Shown here piece after piece: positions 32,490 to 43,694 of a stretch of 64,000 nt of DNA. The DNA comes from Tridacna crocea. Lineage: Eukaryota > Mollusca > Bivalvia > Cardiida > Cardiidae. Position 1 is the stretch's first letter. Each line of letters starts with the position of its first letter. Under the pieces are notes generated by a model. That model did not search any database. It saw only the letters and a list, made by a program, of their open reading frames with translations, and had not been told where the DNA came from. Position numbers and translations under genes: made by a program. The stretch is taken from contig OX031060.1 of NCBI GenBank assembly GCA_943736015.1, forward strand, positions 12,909,501-12,973,500. The letters run 5' to 3'.

Positions 32490-32719
32490 TTAACCATTTC
32501 CCAAACAACAAACCTTTGGACTAAGACCAAATTGAAAGCATTTGCAGATGACAATTCAACTCTTGCTGAAAAGATGATTTCTGTCTATGATAGGGTGGAA
32601 AACATTGTGGGAAAAGGAGAAAATGCTGGTTACCAGCATTTTCTCCTTTTCCCACAATGTTTTCAAAAGGCTGCTATTCCAGACCCGTAAAAATCAGGGA
32701 TTGTTTGGGAAAGGGTTAA
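32490..32719 (-). mobile_element. PalA copy, full length
   Basis: TTAACCATTTCCCAAACAAC .. GGGAAAGGGTTAA. Perfect core; the left half resembles the A2 type, so it is a mosaic. Confidence 0.9.
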
Positions 32720-32760
32720 AACAATTATGCTGTTGACTGCAAATCTTTGTATAGTACTGT

Positions 32761-32988
32761 TTAAATCTTCACCAGACAAAAAATTTCAGACTGGTCCGAA
32801 TCAAAAGCATTTGCAGATGACAAAATTAAGCTGACCCAAAGATTAATATTTGTTCTGGGAAGGTTAAAAAAAAATGTGAGAAAAGGAGAAAATGCTGGTT
32901 ACCAACATTTACTCCTTTTCCCATGATGTTTTCAATAGGCTTCTTTTTCAGGATCGTGAAAACCAGGGATTGTTCGGGAAAGGGTTAA
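32761..32988 (-). mobile_element. PalA copy
   Basis: TTAA both ends. Core GCTGGTTACCAAC; outer left arm lost (AAAAATGTGAGAAAAGG). Confidence 0.85.
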
Positions 32989-33009
32989 GTAATTTTACAA
33001 AACAGGTGT

Positions 33010-33238
33010 TTAACCCATTACCACACAATCCCTACTTTTGACGACCCGGAGAAAAAAGCTTTCAGAAAACATTGTGGGAAAAGGAGAAAATGCTGGTAAC
33101 CAGCATTTTCTCCTTTTCCCACAATGTTTTCTACCCTTCACCAAACAAATTTCAAATTTTCAGTCACTTTTATTTTGTCGTCTGCAAATGCTTTCGATTT
33201 GGACAAGCCTAAGATATTGTCGTTTGGTAAAGAGTTAA
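33010..33238 (+). mobile_element. PalA copy, full length, head-to-tail with next
   Basis: Perfect core. Right TTAA is the left TTAA of the following copy. Confidence 0.93.
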
Positions 33239-33462
33239 CCCATTACCACTCAATCCCTACTTTTGACGCCACTGAATAAGAAGCCTTTAGAAAACATTGT
33301 GGGAAAAGGGGAAAATGCTGGTTACCAGCATTTTCTTCTTTTCCCACAATGTTTTCTACCCTTCACCAAACAAATTTAAATTTTCAGTCACTTTTACGTT
33401 GTCGTCTGCAAATGCTTTCGATTTGGACAAGCCTAAAATTTTGTCGTGTGGTAATGAGTTAA
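33235..33462 (+). mobile_element. PalA copy, full length
   Basis: Starts in the previous copy's TTAA. Two mismatches in the core arms (AAAGGGG, TTCTTTTCC). Confidence 0.93.
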
Positions 33463-33669
33463 ATGCAGTTGAATTTATATCATACCATTTCAAAGTATGG
33501 AAATTATTGAAAAGATGACAGTCTGTCATTGTATGGTTGATCCGTTGATCCGAGTGTTAGTCGCTGACACAGAAATTAATTTCAAAACTAGGTTAAAACC
33601 TGCCAAGTACCTGTTTCTTTTTTTTACCAATTTGCCTGATTTTAATGGGGTTTTTTTCCTGCCACACTT

Positions 33670-33810
33670 TTTAGCTCCAGATACAGGGGGTATTTTGATT
33701 TCAAAATTGAAAATATTGATTATTCTGCTATAAAACCCTATGTTGTGGCTACTCATTAGAATCGTCTCATGGAGACGATTCTAATAAGAGTACCCACAAC
33801 ATAGGGTTTC
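33670..33810 (+). repeat. Pal4 fold-back element
   Basis: GCTCCAGATACAGGGGGTAT leads into a 75-bp palindrome: AAACCCTATGTTGTGG / CCACAACATAGGGTTT with centre CGTCTCATGGAGACG. Its relative lies inverted in the phosphatase intron at 48764-48915. Confidence 0.8.
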
Positions 33811-33951
33811 AATGAGAAAGATAATGGAGTAAGAAAACCATCACTCCTTTTTATCTGGGGCTTAGTGTGCCATCTCCTCACATGTGGCCCAACCACATGA
33901 TGACAGGATACTATGACACAGTGCCATGATATTTCGGCCTTTACTGGGCCT

Positions 33952-34202
33952 TTAACCCTTTACCAAAAGACAAAAATTTAGAATGGTCCAAATTGAAAGC
34001 ACTTGCAGATGACAAAACAAATGTAACTCAAACATTGAAATTTGTTTCCAGCAGGGTAGAAAACATAATGGGAAAAGGAGAAAATGCTGGTAACCAGCAT
34101 TTTCTCCTTTTCCCACAATGTTTTCTAAAGACTTCTATCTGCAATGTTTTCTAAAGACTTCTATCTCAGAGTCATAAAAACCATTGTTTGGTAAAGGGTT
34201 AA
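33952..34202 (-). mobile_element. PalA copy with 27-bp tandem duplication
   Basis: TTAA both ends. CAATGTTTTCTAAAGACTTC occurs twice behind the core (34125 and 34143). Confidence 0.9.
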
Positions 34203-34210
34203 GAAGAAAA

Positions 34211-34363
34211 GAATTAACTATGGTTTTTGTAAGGTTAGTAGATGCTGTTGGAAATGGGGAATAAAAAGTTCTTTTTAAAAGCATTTTTCTCTATATCCCA
34301 CAAGGTTTTCATAAATTTTCTCTCTCAGGGTCGTTAAAACCTGATTTTGTGATAAAGGGTTGA
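34211..34363 (-). mobile_element. Decayed PalA copy
   Basis: TCCCACAAGGTTTTC and the end GATAAAGGGTTGA remain. Confidence 0.5.
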
Positions 34364-34696
34364 TTTAAATTCATTGGACTGACATCTGATTGAAGGCCGC
34401 AGGGCAAAATCGTTTCATAATTTCAATAATGATATAAAATTTGGATACATACGAAAGCAAAAAATTATCATCTTGAAAAATTGAAGAAAATTAATACATG
34501 ATTGTCACGTAACTCAGGTATATCAATGTTCTAAGGTCGGCATCTTTTGGCATGCCCCGCAGATGTAAGTGCAGTCAGCAAAACAAACTGATTGAAAGTT
34601 AAATTTGATTTATATATTGTTAGGCTTTGCAATTTTTCTTTTTTCTGCACTGCTTTCAAAATTTTTTCCCCGAAGGAAGACAAATAGGTTTACCAC
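34364..34696. other. Stretch with nothing recognised
   Basis: No supported feature. Confidence 0.3.
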
Positions 34697-34924
34697 GTAA
34701 ACCTTCTACCAGACAAAAATTTAGACATGTCGGAATCAAAAGCATTTGCAGATGACAATTTCATTATGGCTCAGATGGTGCATTTTTTTTCTTTGATAAG
34801 GTAGAAAACATTGTGGTCAAAGAAGAAAATGCTGGTTACCAGCATTTTCTCCTTTTCCCACAATGTTTGCAAAAGGCTTCTTTCCATGGATCATTAAAAG
34901 TTGCCATTGTGCGATGAAGGGTTT
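34697..34924 (-). mobile_element. PalA copy
   Basis: Left GTAA; core GCTGGTTACCAGC perfect; left outer arm GTGGTCAAAGAAG mismatched. Right end decayed. Confidence 0.8.
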
Positions 34925-34926
34925 TC

Positions 34927-35125
34927 CCATTTACCCAACAGTTTGGAGTTTTAAGTTAAAGACCTGAGAGTGGAGCTAACATTGATGAAAAAGGAGGAAA
35001 TGCTGATAACCAGCATTTTCTCCTTTTTCCTACACTGTCTTCTACATATTCAAGGACAAAATGCTGATATTTGAAAAAAGATTTGATTTCTCATCTGAAA
35101 ATACAAGTCCCATTTTGTAAAGAAT
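34927..35125 (+). mobile_element. PalA copy, old
   Basis: Core AAAAGGAGGAAATGCTGATA / CCAGCATTTTCTCCTTTTTC. Confidence 0.6.
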
Positions 35126-35346
35126 ATACCCTTTGCCATACAATCCGGACATTTAACGACCCTGAAGAAAAATGCCTTTGAAAACATTTTGGGAAAAGAA
35201 GAAATAATGCTGGTACCAGCATTTTTGCCTTTTTCCTCAACATTATGTCAAGGACAAATTTTGTTATTTGAGTGATCTTTCATTTTTTTCTTCGCATAGG
35301 CTTTCAACTTGGACATATCTAGAATATTATCACTGGTAAAGAATAA
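35126..35346 (+). mobile_element. PalA copy, old
   Basis: CCCTTTGCCATACAATCCGG start; core ATGCTGGTACCAGCAT has lost one central base but stays symmetric. Confidence 0.7.
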
Positions 35347-35347
35347 T

Positions 35348-35580
35348 ATAACCCTTTTCCCGATAAGACACTGGTTTTATACGGCTCTGAGGTTGATTGT
35401 GTTTGAAAACACTGTGAGAAACGGAGAAAATGCTCTTAACGAGCATTTTGTCCATTTTCCACAGTGTTTTCTTCCCATACTAATAAAAATATCACGCTTT
35501 TATCTACTCAGAACTTGTAGTCTGCAGCAAATTCTTCCAATTTCAGTAGACCAAAATTACCTCATCTGGTAAAGAGTTAA
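35348..35580 (+). mobile_element. PalA A2-like copy
   Basis: Core GCTCTTAACGAGC with CACTGTGAG..; left half CACTGGTTTTATACGGCTCT. Right TTAA shared with the next copy. Confidence 0.8.
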
Positions 35581-35807
35581 CTCTTTCCCACACAAAGAGA
35601 ACTTTTAATGACCCTGGGAAAGAAGCCTTCTTAAAACATTATGGGAAAAGGAGAAAATGCTGGTAACCAGCATTTTCTCCTGTTCCCACAATGTTTTCTA
35701 CCCTATCAAAGAAACATATTGCACCATTTGAGCCACATTGAAAGTGTTGTCTGCAAATGCTTTCAATTTTGACAAGGCTAAAATTTTTTTGTCTGGTAAA
35801 GGGTTAA
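35577..35807 (+). mobile_element. PalA copy, full length
   Basis: Right half is a variant type (CCCTATCAAAGAAACATATT GCACC, GAGCCACATTGAAA), also seen at 36.0, 56.5 and 62.6 kb. Confidence 0.9.
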
Positions 35808-36013
35808 AGATGCAAGGTAAGCTAATACCAAAAATCCAAGACATGAGAATAAAGAAATGAAACAAGTTCATGTCGGTACAGCAATTGATGTTGCAAAAAC
35901 AACTCGATGTTGTTTTATGTCTTTTGTTATGTCATCAGAAAATTTTATGTCATTCAGGCCCAAGATGCATTGCTTCGGACATCATGAAACTGCCGCAGGT
36001 ACAGTTTTAACTC

Positions 36014-36259
36014 TTAACCTTTCCCATGCAATGCCGACTTTTTAATGACCCTGACAAAAAAAACTTGCTGCCTTCTGAAAGCATTGTGGGAAGAGGAGGA
36101 AATGCTGGTAACCTGCATTTTCTCCTTTTCCCACAATGTTTTCTACACAATGCAAGAAAGATTGCTCCATTTGTTTGAACCCATATCAAATTACCGTCTA
36201 CAAGTGCTTTAAATTTGGAAAAGGCTAAAATTTTGTCGTCTAGTAATTTTTAGGGTTAA
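36014..36259 (+). mobile_element. PalA copy, right-half variant
   Basis: Extra bases (AAAAAAAACTTGCTG) in the left half. Core GCTGGTAACCTGC has one mismatch. Right TTAA shared. Confidence 0.85.
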
Positions 36260-36405
36260 CTCTTTATGATGCAATCCCAAGTTAGATCAAGTGTAACAAG
36301 TAGAAGACTTTGGAGAACATTTTGAGAGAAAGAGAAAAAGCTAGTAACCAGCATTTTTGTCTTTTAACTGCTTTTGACGTGGACAAGTAAAAAATGTTAA
36401 CATAT
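36256..36405 (+). mobile_element. PalA copy, internally deleted
   Basis: Starts in the neighbour's TTAA; core right arm joins directly to CTGCTTTTGACGTGGACAAG. Confidence 0.6.
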
Positions 36406-36455
36406 GCTTAAGCTTCAACACATTTTCTAGACTGTACTTGCATTTGCGGCAATTG

Positions 36456-36518
36456 AAGATAAAATCAGACTGCACAAAACCTGCAATCTAATCTGTGTCT
36501 TACTCTGTTTGTTTTGCT
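36456..36518. repeat. Snap60 fold-back copy
   Basis: AAATCAGACTGCACAAAACC opposed by TGCAATCTAATCTGTG; partly decayed. Confidence 0.5.
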
Positions 36519-36856
36519 GAGAAGTTCTGGAAAAGGGCAACTTTGATATAGCAACTACATGTATTTGGGTAATATTTCTACACTGGAAGAGTCTGTTTGG
36601 TATATTCTGCACTCTGTCAAGTTTTTACCTGCCGACATTTAACTTTTATGCAACCCGCTAATGATCATTAGTGAACTACCTGGCTAAAGATACTATAGTA
36701 ACATCATGTTTTTAGAAGAGTTGTACAAAATATAAATGAAGGGAGTGCTGTAGTTATTTCCTCTGCAATAATAATAATATAAATCATCAAGAACTTACAA
36801 CTCACAAAAGATATACAGTATTACATTAGTGTATTATCAAGAATAAATGACAGGTT

Positions 36857-37060
36857 TAGCCCTTTACCACAAATTCCTGACTTTTGACAACCCATAGAAA
36901 GAAGCCTTTTGATAACATAGTGGAAAACGGAGAAAAATGTTGGTAGACTATCACAATCTTGTAGACAAACATTAAAATGAAGCCCACGTCATCATGAGAT
37001 TTGCCTTTGAAAGGACAGAAAACATTGCGGGAGAAGAAAAAAATGTTTTTTTAAAGTCTC
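36857..37060. mobile_element. Two PalA fragments facing each other
   Basis: A '+' left half (TTTACCACAAATTCCTGAC) to 36955, then a '-' fragment around 37000-37050 (AGGACAGAAAACATTGCGGG). Confidence 0.5.
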
Positions 37061-37078
37061 CTCTGAAAAAGCTATTAC

Positions 37079-37307
37079 CTAACCCTTTCCCAAACAATCC
37101 CTGGTTTTCACAGGTCTCGAATAGTAGCCTTTTGAAAACATCATGGGAAAATGAGAAAATGCTGGTAACCAGCATTTTCTCCTTTTCCCACAATGTTTTC
37201 TACCCTATCATAGACAGAAATCATCTTTTCAGCAAGAGTTGAATTGTCGTCTGCAAATGCTTTCAATTTTGTCTAGCCCAAAAGTTTGTCGTTTGGGAAA
37301 GGGTTAA
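37079..37307 (+). mobile_element. PalA mosaic with A2-like ends
   Basis: CTAACCCTTTCCCAAACAAT .. GTTTGGGAAAGGGTTAA termini but an A1 core GCTGGTAACCAGC. Confidence 0.88.
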
Positions 37308-37335
37308 ATCTATTAAAGGTTTGTGTGGTAAGGGA

Positions 37336-37564
37336 TTAATCCTCTACTAAACAGTCCCTGGTTTTACGACCCTGAGATAGAAGCCTTTTGAAAACATTGT
37401 GCGAAAAGGAGAAAATGCTGGTAACCAGCATTTTCTCCTTTTCCCACAATGTTTTCTACCCTGCCAGAAACAAATTTCAATTTTTGATTTACATTTATTT
37501 TGTCCTCTTCAGGTGCTTTCAACTTCGACCAGTCAAAAATCGTTGTCGTATGGTAAAGAGTTAA
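37336..37564 (+). mobile_element. PalA copy, full length
   Basis: TTAATCCTCTACTAAACAGT start; core perfect except one base (GTGCGAAAAGG). The end of another copy (GTGTGGTAAGGGATTAA) is fused in front. Confidence 0.9.
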
Positions 37565-37615
37565 TGCAATGCTAGTACTCTGAGGAGGTTTTATATGATG
37601 GAAATAGATTTCATT

Positions 37616-37850
37616 TTAGCTTTTTACCATGTAAGAAAAATATAGACTTGTCCAAATTGAAATCGATTGTAGATGATAATGTAGATGTGACATAATTATG
37701 AGATAAATTATGTTTTTGATGAAGTACAAAACATAGTTGCAAAAGGAGGAAATGCTGGTTAACCTGAGCAATTTCTCCTTTTCAGTCAATGTTTTCAAAA
37801 GGCATATCTTCCTCAGCATTGCTAAAAGTTGGCATTGTGGTAGAGTTTGA
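37616..37850 (-). mobile_element. PalA copy, old
   Basis: Core hybrid GCTGGTTAACCTGAGCAATTTC mixes A1 left and A2 right arms. Confidence 0.65.
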
Positions 37851-38128
37851 TTTTGCCAGATTCTCACATTTCCAAAAATCTTGGATCCAAGATCCGAGAC
37901 TGTATGCTGACATCAGTCGATCCATCTTGAATGATGTTCAGTATCTGCTGAAATATGAATTTTTAAAGATGTGCTCTCAAATTGTTAAAAGACCAAACAT
38001 ATCAATTTAATGAGGAGTTATAGTTAAAATCCACAGCAAGGTTGTAAATCGTGATATATTTCAGGAAGAGCCGTCATGTCCAATCTTGTTAGCAAATTTC
38101 TTTTGTTTCTGGTGCATTTTTGTATCAC

Positions 38129-38358
38129 TTAACCCTTTACCTGATATGCCAATTTGAGGATCTTCCATTTCAGCAGCAAATAAAGATATGATGACAAAAA
38201 TATGGATAAATGAGGATACAAATATCTAATTGAGTGGAAAACATTGTGGGAAAAGGAGGAATTGCTCGTTACGAGCAATTTCTCCTTTTCCCATAATGTT
38301 TTCAAAAGCTGTCTGTTGTTGATACATCAAAATGAGTATCTATGGAGTAAAGGGTTAA
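38129..38358 (-). mobile_element. PalA A2/A3 intermediate
   Basis: TTAA both ends. Core GCTCGTTACGAGC with A2 arms, but the right flank GAGTATCTATGGAGTAAAGG is the A3 type. Confidence 0.88.
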
Positions 38359-38581
38359 ACTGTTTCAGAATACAATGCATTGTAAGGGAAATTTGAATTG
38401 CTTTTTCAGAAATGTTTTGGGTAAGATTAGAATGCACAACATGGAGTCTGATCATTTATTTACACTGTCTGATTTTATGAGAGATATTTTAGGAAAAGCA
38501 GCCTTGCAGATGCTACTTGTGGGCTTAATTGTCTAGATACTGAAAACATGATGATCATACATGCAGTATGTTTCATTATAA

Positions 38582-38886
38582 TTAACCTTTTACCACACAG
38601 GCCCTAAACACAAAAGCTTTTGAAAACATTGTGGGAAAAGGAGAAAATGCTGGTAACCAGCATTTTCTCCTTTTCCCACAATGTTTTCTACCCATCCCAA
38701 AATAATTATTTCTAAGTTTGAGTCCAGTTTATTTTGTCATCTGGTAACCAGAATTTTCTCCTTTTCTCACAATGTTTTCTACCCTTCCCAAAATATATTT
38801 CTAAGTTTGAGTCAGGTTTATTTTGTCATCTGCAATTGCTTTCATTATGGACAAATCTAGAATATTGTTGTTAGTCTAAAGGTTGT
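38582..38886 (+). mobile_element. PalA copy with 95-bp internal duplication
   Basis: Perfect core, then TTCTACCCATCCCAAAATAA..CATCTG and a second CCAGAATTTTCTCCTTTTCT..TTCTACCCTTCCCAAAATAT. The right arm and flank are repeated. Confidence 0.85.
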
Positions 38887-39097
38887 ATCTCTGTACAGGT
38901 TTAGTTGCCATTTGGTCAGTGCAGATCAAAATCATGTGGCACAAATTGAAAATATGTAATTTTATTTGATCACATAACCTTGATTGTTTTCAGTGTAATA
39001 TACCCATTACGAATTTTCATACACATGTTTGGTATCATATTTGTGTGACGTCATTTTTGATGTCATTTTGTACGTATTCTGCAGAAGTGAATGAGTC

Positions 39098-39453
39098 ATT
39101 ATCTCCCGCTAGATGGCATTCTATAAATACTCATCTATCTGATATGGGCATCCTGGGTACAGAACCAAACCACTTTCCTACGCAACAACCGATACTTTGA
39201 ATTTAAAACAAAAAAAAGGTTTACCCAATAAAACGCTACCTCATGCAATTCACTCAACTATGATCACCAGTTTAGAGAAATCTGTTGCTAAAGCAGGTCT
39301 CATTTCTCCTAAAACGTATTGATTTGTAAAAGCTATTTTCAACATTGCTACTTTATAGAGCGTAATATTACTGTCAGCCCGCTTTCGGGGCTAGTAGTGA
39401 TGCGTCATATAAGACAGTCGAATCTTCGAAGAATATGACATGCGCAGACAACG
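39098..39453. mobile_element. Element B copy, 11-bp TSD
   Basis: ATTATCTCCCGCTAGATGGC start; GAAGAATATGACATGCGCAG near its end. GTGAATGAGTC at 39087-39097 and 39454-39464 is a perfect 11-bp target duplication. Confidence 0.8.
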
Positions 39454-39633
39454 GTGAATGAGTCTTATGGATATTACCACGGGTGCATTAATGAGTATTT
39501 TTGCAGCATCTGCTCTATATTTTGTGAAATGTTATGTGATAAAAAGAATCTGATATTCGTGGGCGTTTGAGATAAGATTTTTTTTTATCAAACTCGTCCA
39601 GAAAAAATGTTATAAAGCTGGCCGAAGGCACCC

Positions 39634-39862
39634 TTAACCCTTTACCCCATATGGCATTTCTATGGTATCTCTAATTGACCCTAAATAACAGCAAGGATGA
39701 AGCCGTTTCTTATGTGTATATGACACCTTTTAATAGCGTAGAAAACATTGTGGCAAAAGGTGAAATTGCTCGTTACGAGCAATTTCACCTTTTGCCACAA
39801 TGTTTTCCAAAGGCTCCTACAAGTAATGTGTAGAAATGAGTATCTATGGAGTAAAGGGTTAA
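39634..39862 (-). mobile_element. PalA subfamily A3 copy, perfect hairpin
   Basis: TTAA both ends. Stem CATTGTGGCAAAAGGTGAAA continues TTGCTCG and is matched base for base on the other side. Flanks (GGCATTTCTATGGTATCTCT, TAACAGCAAGGATGAAGCCG) are unrelated to A1 flanks. Confidence 0.92.
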
Positions 39863-39984
39863 TAACATCTTCCTTGGCTTGTTTAATAAAATCTTATCTC
39901 AAAAGCCCACTCATGTCAGATCCTATATATCTCTCGATTTAATTACTGCCTTATATGCAGGGATACTGAGGACTGGACGAGAGT

Positions 39985-40194
39985 TTAACTCTCCAGCAAA
40001 CTTAATAAATAGCATATTCAGACAACAAATTGAATGTGGCCCAAATGATCATGTCACTTTTTGAAAGGATAGAAAACATTATGGTGAGAAAAGAAGAAAA
40101 TGCTGGTTACCAGCATTTTCTCCCTTTCCCACAATGTTTTCCAACGGCTTCTCCAAAGCATCAGTAAAATAGGGTATCGTGTGGTAAAGGGTAA
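39985..40194 (-). mobile_element. PalA copy
   Basis: Left TTAACTCTCCAGCAAACTTA, right GGTAAAGGGTAA. Perfect inner core; left outer arm ATTATGGTGAGAAAAGAAG. Confidence 0.75.
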
Positions 40195-40261
40195 AACAGG
40201 AAATATTACGATGATTGCATGGGGTTTGATGCAGTTTTCAACATTATTTCAATTATATCAC

Positions 40262-40455
40262 AGGGACCAGTGCACCTATGATGCTTTCCAGGAGTTTTAG
40301 TAGTATTCTGGACAATATTCTTTCCAAGCAACTGGCTGCTTCCCGACATATTCCAGCTGTGGGCTGAGGAATGAATCCTGTTGCAGTTACAATCATCAGT
40401 CCTCAGAAAGAAATTGGCCCAGCCAGAGATTAAATAAGTGATTCCCTCTTCTTGA
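40262..40455 (-). mobile_element. SINE-2 copy, 5' truncated
   Basis: Complement carries CCAATTTCTTTCTGAGGACT and GGAAAGCATCATAGGTGCAC; the A-box head is absent. Confidence 0.75.
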
Positions 40456-40489
40456 GTGTTGTCTGCAAATACCTTCAATAGTGCTTGTT

Positions 40490-40726
40490 TTAACCCTTTC
40501 CCAAAGGACAAAATTTTGGACTAGACCTAAATTGAAAGGGTTTGCAGACGACAAACGAAGTATAATGCAAACGTGGTTGGTGATTTTTGTCTATGAAAGG
40601 GAGGAAAACATTGTGGGAAAAGGAGAAATGTTCAGGCTACCAGCATTTTTCTCCCTGTCTACACTGTTTTCAAAACACCTCTTTCCCAGCATGGTAAAAA
40701 CCAGGTACTGTGTAGGAAAGGGTTAA
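40490..40726 (-). mobile_element. PalA copy
   Basis: TTAA both ends. Core decayed (GAAATGTTCAGGCTACCAGC). Confidence 0.85.
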
Positions 40727-40883
40727 ATTTTGTTGTTTAGTAAAGATTTCATCAGTTTTGGAAAGGTAATTTCATACAGAGGAGTTTCAGGTTGTATTTT
40801 CATATAGTAAAGGTTACAGTTTGCAAATGAGGAAGTTTTTATCTATTAACCTGAAAAGTGCCTCTCACAACTATAGCAGCTGT

Positions 40884-40953
40884 TACTGTCAACATCTAGA
40901 TCAAGATCAGACTGCACAAAACATGCAATCTGGTTTGGAATCAACACGTCTGC
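40884..40953. repeat. Snap60 fold-back copy
   Basis: ATCTAGATCAAGATCAGACT GCAC opposed by ATGCAATCTGGTTTGGAATC. Confidence 0.6.
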
Positions 40954-41184
40954 AATGCTGAGACTTTCTGGCCGAATGCATCTTGTAGACAGCAGGTATT
41001 CGGATGTTTTTCTCCGACTGATCGTAGTGAATTTGTTTATTTGGAGCGCAAAGGGTTATAATCCCAATATACATAATAGACAGAGAGAAAAACTCTGGCA
41101 TTAAACATGTCTGATGAGTCATCCTGTTATTGTTTCAACCTTTTACCTACATAGGCATGATGCTGTAACCCTTTGCTTAATCTG

Positions 41185-41412
41185 TTAACCCTTTCCCAAA
41201 CAGGCCCTTGTTTTTACATGTCTGCAGTATGAGTCTTTTGAAAACACTGTGGGAAAAGGAGAAATTGCTCGTAACGAGCAATTTCACCTTTTCCCACAGT
41301 GTTTTATACTCATTTGGAGAACTGTCGGCCATTTTCATCAAAGTTGAAATTGTCGTCTGCAAAGTCTTTCAGTTTGGAAGAGTCTAAAATTTATTGTTTG
41401 GGAAAGGGTTAA
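41185..41412 (+). mobile_element. PalA subfamily A2 copy
   Basis: TTAA both ends. Core GCTCGTAACGAGC; right arm has TTTCACC against GGAGAAA, one mismatch. Confidence 0.92.
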
Positions 41413-41512
41413 ATTTAAGTTTCATGTTTTTATGATTTGAGAACTGGTTGAATGGTTGGTTGTTCGGTCGGTCGGTTGATCAGTTGATTAGTATTTTTAG
41501 CAATTACCGGTA

Positions 41513-41632
41513 TTAACCCTTTACCAAAGAATCCCCAAGATAGATGCAGCATTTTCTCCTTTGCCCACAATGTTTTCAAATGGCTTCTTTTTCAGGGTGG
41601 TGAAAACCAGGAATTTGTTGGAAAAGGGTTAA
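41513..41632. mobile_element. 120-bp PalA deletion derivative
   Basis: TTAA both ends. Left half and left arm lost (ATAGATGCAGCATTTTCTCC); right side is complement-of-left type. Confidence 0.8.
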
Positions 41633-41840
41633 ACTTTGGCGACACTGAAGCATTTGCAGAAAAAACAGTAAATAATGATGAGAAAGAAAATGAAATTTGT
41701 TTACGAAAGGACAGGAAACATTGTGGGGAAAAGGAGAAAATGCTGGTCACCAGCAATTTTTCCTTTTCCCACTATGTTTTCGGTAGACTTTTTCCTCAGG
41801 GTTGTTAAAAGTTGAGGCTGCCCCATGTGTGGTAGATGTA
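41633..41840 (-). mobile_element. PalA copy, ends decayed
   Basis: Core GCTGGTCACCAGC with self-symmetric centre GGTCACC change; right arm CAATTTTTCC. Confidence 0.7.
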
Positions 41841-41902
41841 ATATGTATTGTCTGCCAAACAGTTTACCCTTTGAGTTACAAAGTGCTGTTGTAGTGACCT
41901 TT

Positions 41903-42132
41903 TTAACCCATTACCACACAATCCCTACTTTTGACGCCCCTGAGAAAGAAGCCTTCAGAAAACATTGTGGGAAAAGGAGAAAATGCTGGTAACCAGCATT
42001 TTCTCCTTTTTCCCACCATGTTTTCTACCCTTCACAAAACAAATCTCAAATTTTCAGACACTTTTATTTTGTCGTCTGCAAATGCTTTCAATTTGGACCA
42101 GTCTATAATATTGTCGTTTGGTAATGGGTTAA
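41903..42132 (+). mobile_element. PalA copy, full length
   Basis: TTAACCCATTACCACACAAT .. GGTAATGGGTTAA. Inner core perfect, one extra T in the right arm. Confidence 0.93.
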
Positions 42133-42690
42133 AGCAAGATCAAATGGCACAAAATATGCTGAATGATCTTAGATCTATGTTGTTGTCAATAAATGGAGGA
42201 ATTATTATAATACTATATCTTGAGAAGCAGAATGTCAGTGTTTCAGTTTGTTGGATCTTGCTGACATTATAGGAAATAAAGCTCCAATCAAAGCAATTTT
42301 AATTGATCCTGCCACACTTGTCAATGACTGCAGAATAGATAAACCAAGAACTAATATGGGTCGTTTCATCACGGCAAAATGAAGAAAAAGTATTTTAATT
42401 AATCAAGCCAAATGATTATATGTGAGGCAAGAATCCGAAATTATGCTTTTAAAAGATCGGACTAAAAGTGAAAGTGAATCACCTAACTTTGTCACCTAAT
42501 AACAGAATATGGACACAGCAGATACTACCACTTCAGTACCAGCGCTGTATCTGGCACACATGTCATAGAGCTGAAACATCCTTTTAGATGCCAATGTTTT
42601 CAATTTGGTCTGGTCCAAAATTATGTCTCTTCTGGTAAAGACTTGCAGAAATCAAGGAGCTGGCCAGAACTCATTTGCGAAGTTGAAAGT
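42133..42690. other. Stretch with one PalA end remnant
   Basis: TTTCAATTTGGTCTGGTCCA at about 42599 to GGTAAAGACT is a right end. Otherwise nothing recognised. Confidence 0.35.
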
Positions 42691-42747
42691 AAAGACCAAA
42701 AATCAGACTGCATACTCTTTGCAGTCTGATCTTGATCTATACTGTTA
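42691..42747. repeat. Snap60 fold-back copy
   Basis: AAATCAGACTGCATACTCTT TGCAGTCTGATCTTGAT; 12-bp perfect inner stem. Confidence 0.65.
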
Positions 42748-42947
42748 AAAAAGCAAATTAAGTTGATAAAGGGGCTTTAACTTGATTTCGATTTTATGGA
42801 TGCTTACAACACAGTTATGGCTACAGGATGATGAGACACATTCTAGAATCAAGTACTTCATTAATAATCTAGAATAAACATTATTGTAATAAATCAAGTT
42901 CAGAGATCAGACTGCATATTTTGTGTTGTAATATGGAAAGAAAGAGT

Positions 42948-43148
42948 TACCTCTCTTCCAAACAATAATATTTTGGACTGGGCCAAAATGAGAGCTATTG
43001 CAGAAGAAAAATTAAATGTAGCTTAGATGGATATTTTTTATAATTTGATAGGAAAGAAAACATTGTTGGAAAAGGAGAAAATGCTGGTAACCAGCATTTT
43101 CTCTTTTTCCCACAATGTTTTCAAAAACCTGTCAGGGTCATTATACCC
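42948..43148 (-). mobile_element. PalA copy, right end replaced by repeat D
   Basis: Core GCTGGTAACCAGC intact; sequence stops after GTCAGGGTCATTATACCC. Confidence 0.75.
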
Positions 43149-43149
43149 A

Positions 43150-43440
43150 AACATACCAAATATACCAAGACAAATGTTTTTGGGGTATACTGGAATCAGC
43201 CTGTGTGTCCATCTGCCCCTCCATGTGTCTGTCTGTGTACAAAATACTGGTAATTTTGTGTCGCGAACTCTTCCTGTATTGAAGATTTGCACGATATACT
43301 GATCATATATTGAAGATTTGCAAGACGCAATTTACAAGTGTCAACTCTTCCTGGTTGAGGATTTATCTCCCCTTGAACTTGACACTTTTTTCTGTCAAAG
43401 CGCTGGAGGGGGTATTTTAAGTCGCATTTAGTGACAGCTC
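43150..43440 (+). repeat. Bivalve-type repeat (family D)
   Basis: GGGGTATACTGGAATCAGCC, TGTGTCTGTCTGTGTACAAA and the end AAGTCGCATTTAGTGACAGC match 23525-23690. A 45-bp direct repeat (TATTGAAGATTTGCA) lies at 43277 and 43306. Confidence 0.65.
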
Positions 43441-43668
43441 ATAACCCATTACCACACAATCCCTACTTTTGACGCCCCTGAGAAAGAACCTTTAGAAAAC
43501 ATTGTGGGAAAAGGAGAAAATGCTAGTAACCAGCATTTTCTTCTTATTCCACAATGTTTTCTATCCTTCACAAAATAAATTTCAAATTTTCACTCACTTT
43601 TATTTTGTCGTCTGCAAATGCTTTCGATTTTGATAAACCTAAAACTTTGTCGTTTGGTAATGAGTTAA
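43441..43668 (+). mobile_element. PalA copy, full length
   Basis: Left ATAA, right TTAA. Core GCTAGTAACCAGC. A short second end (GTGTGGTAAAGAGTTGA) follows at 43678. Confidence 0.9.
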
Positions 43669-43694
43669 ACTCAGGAGTGTGTGGTAAAGAGTTG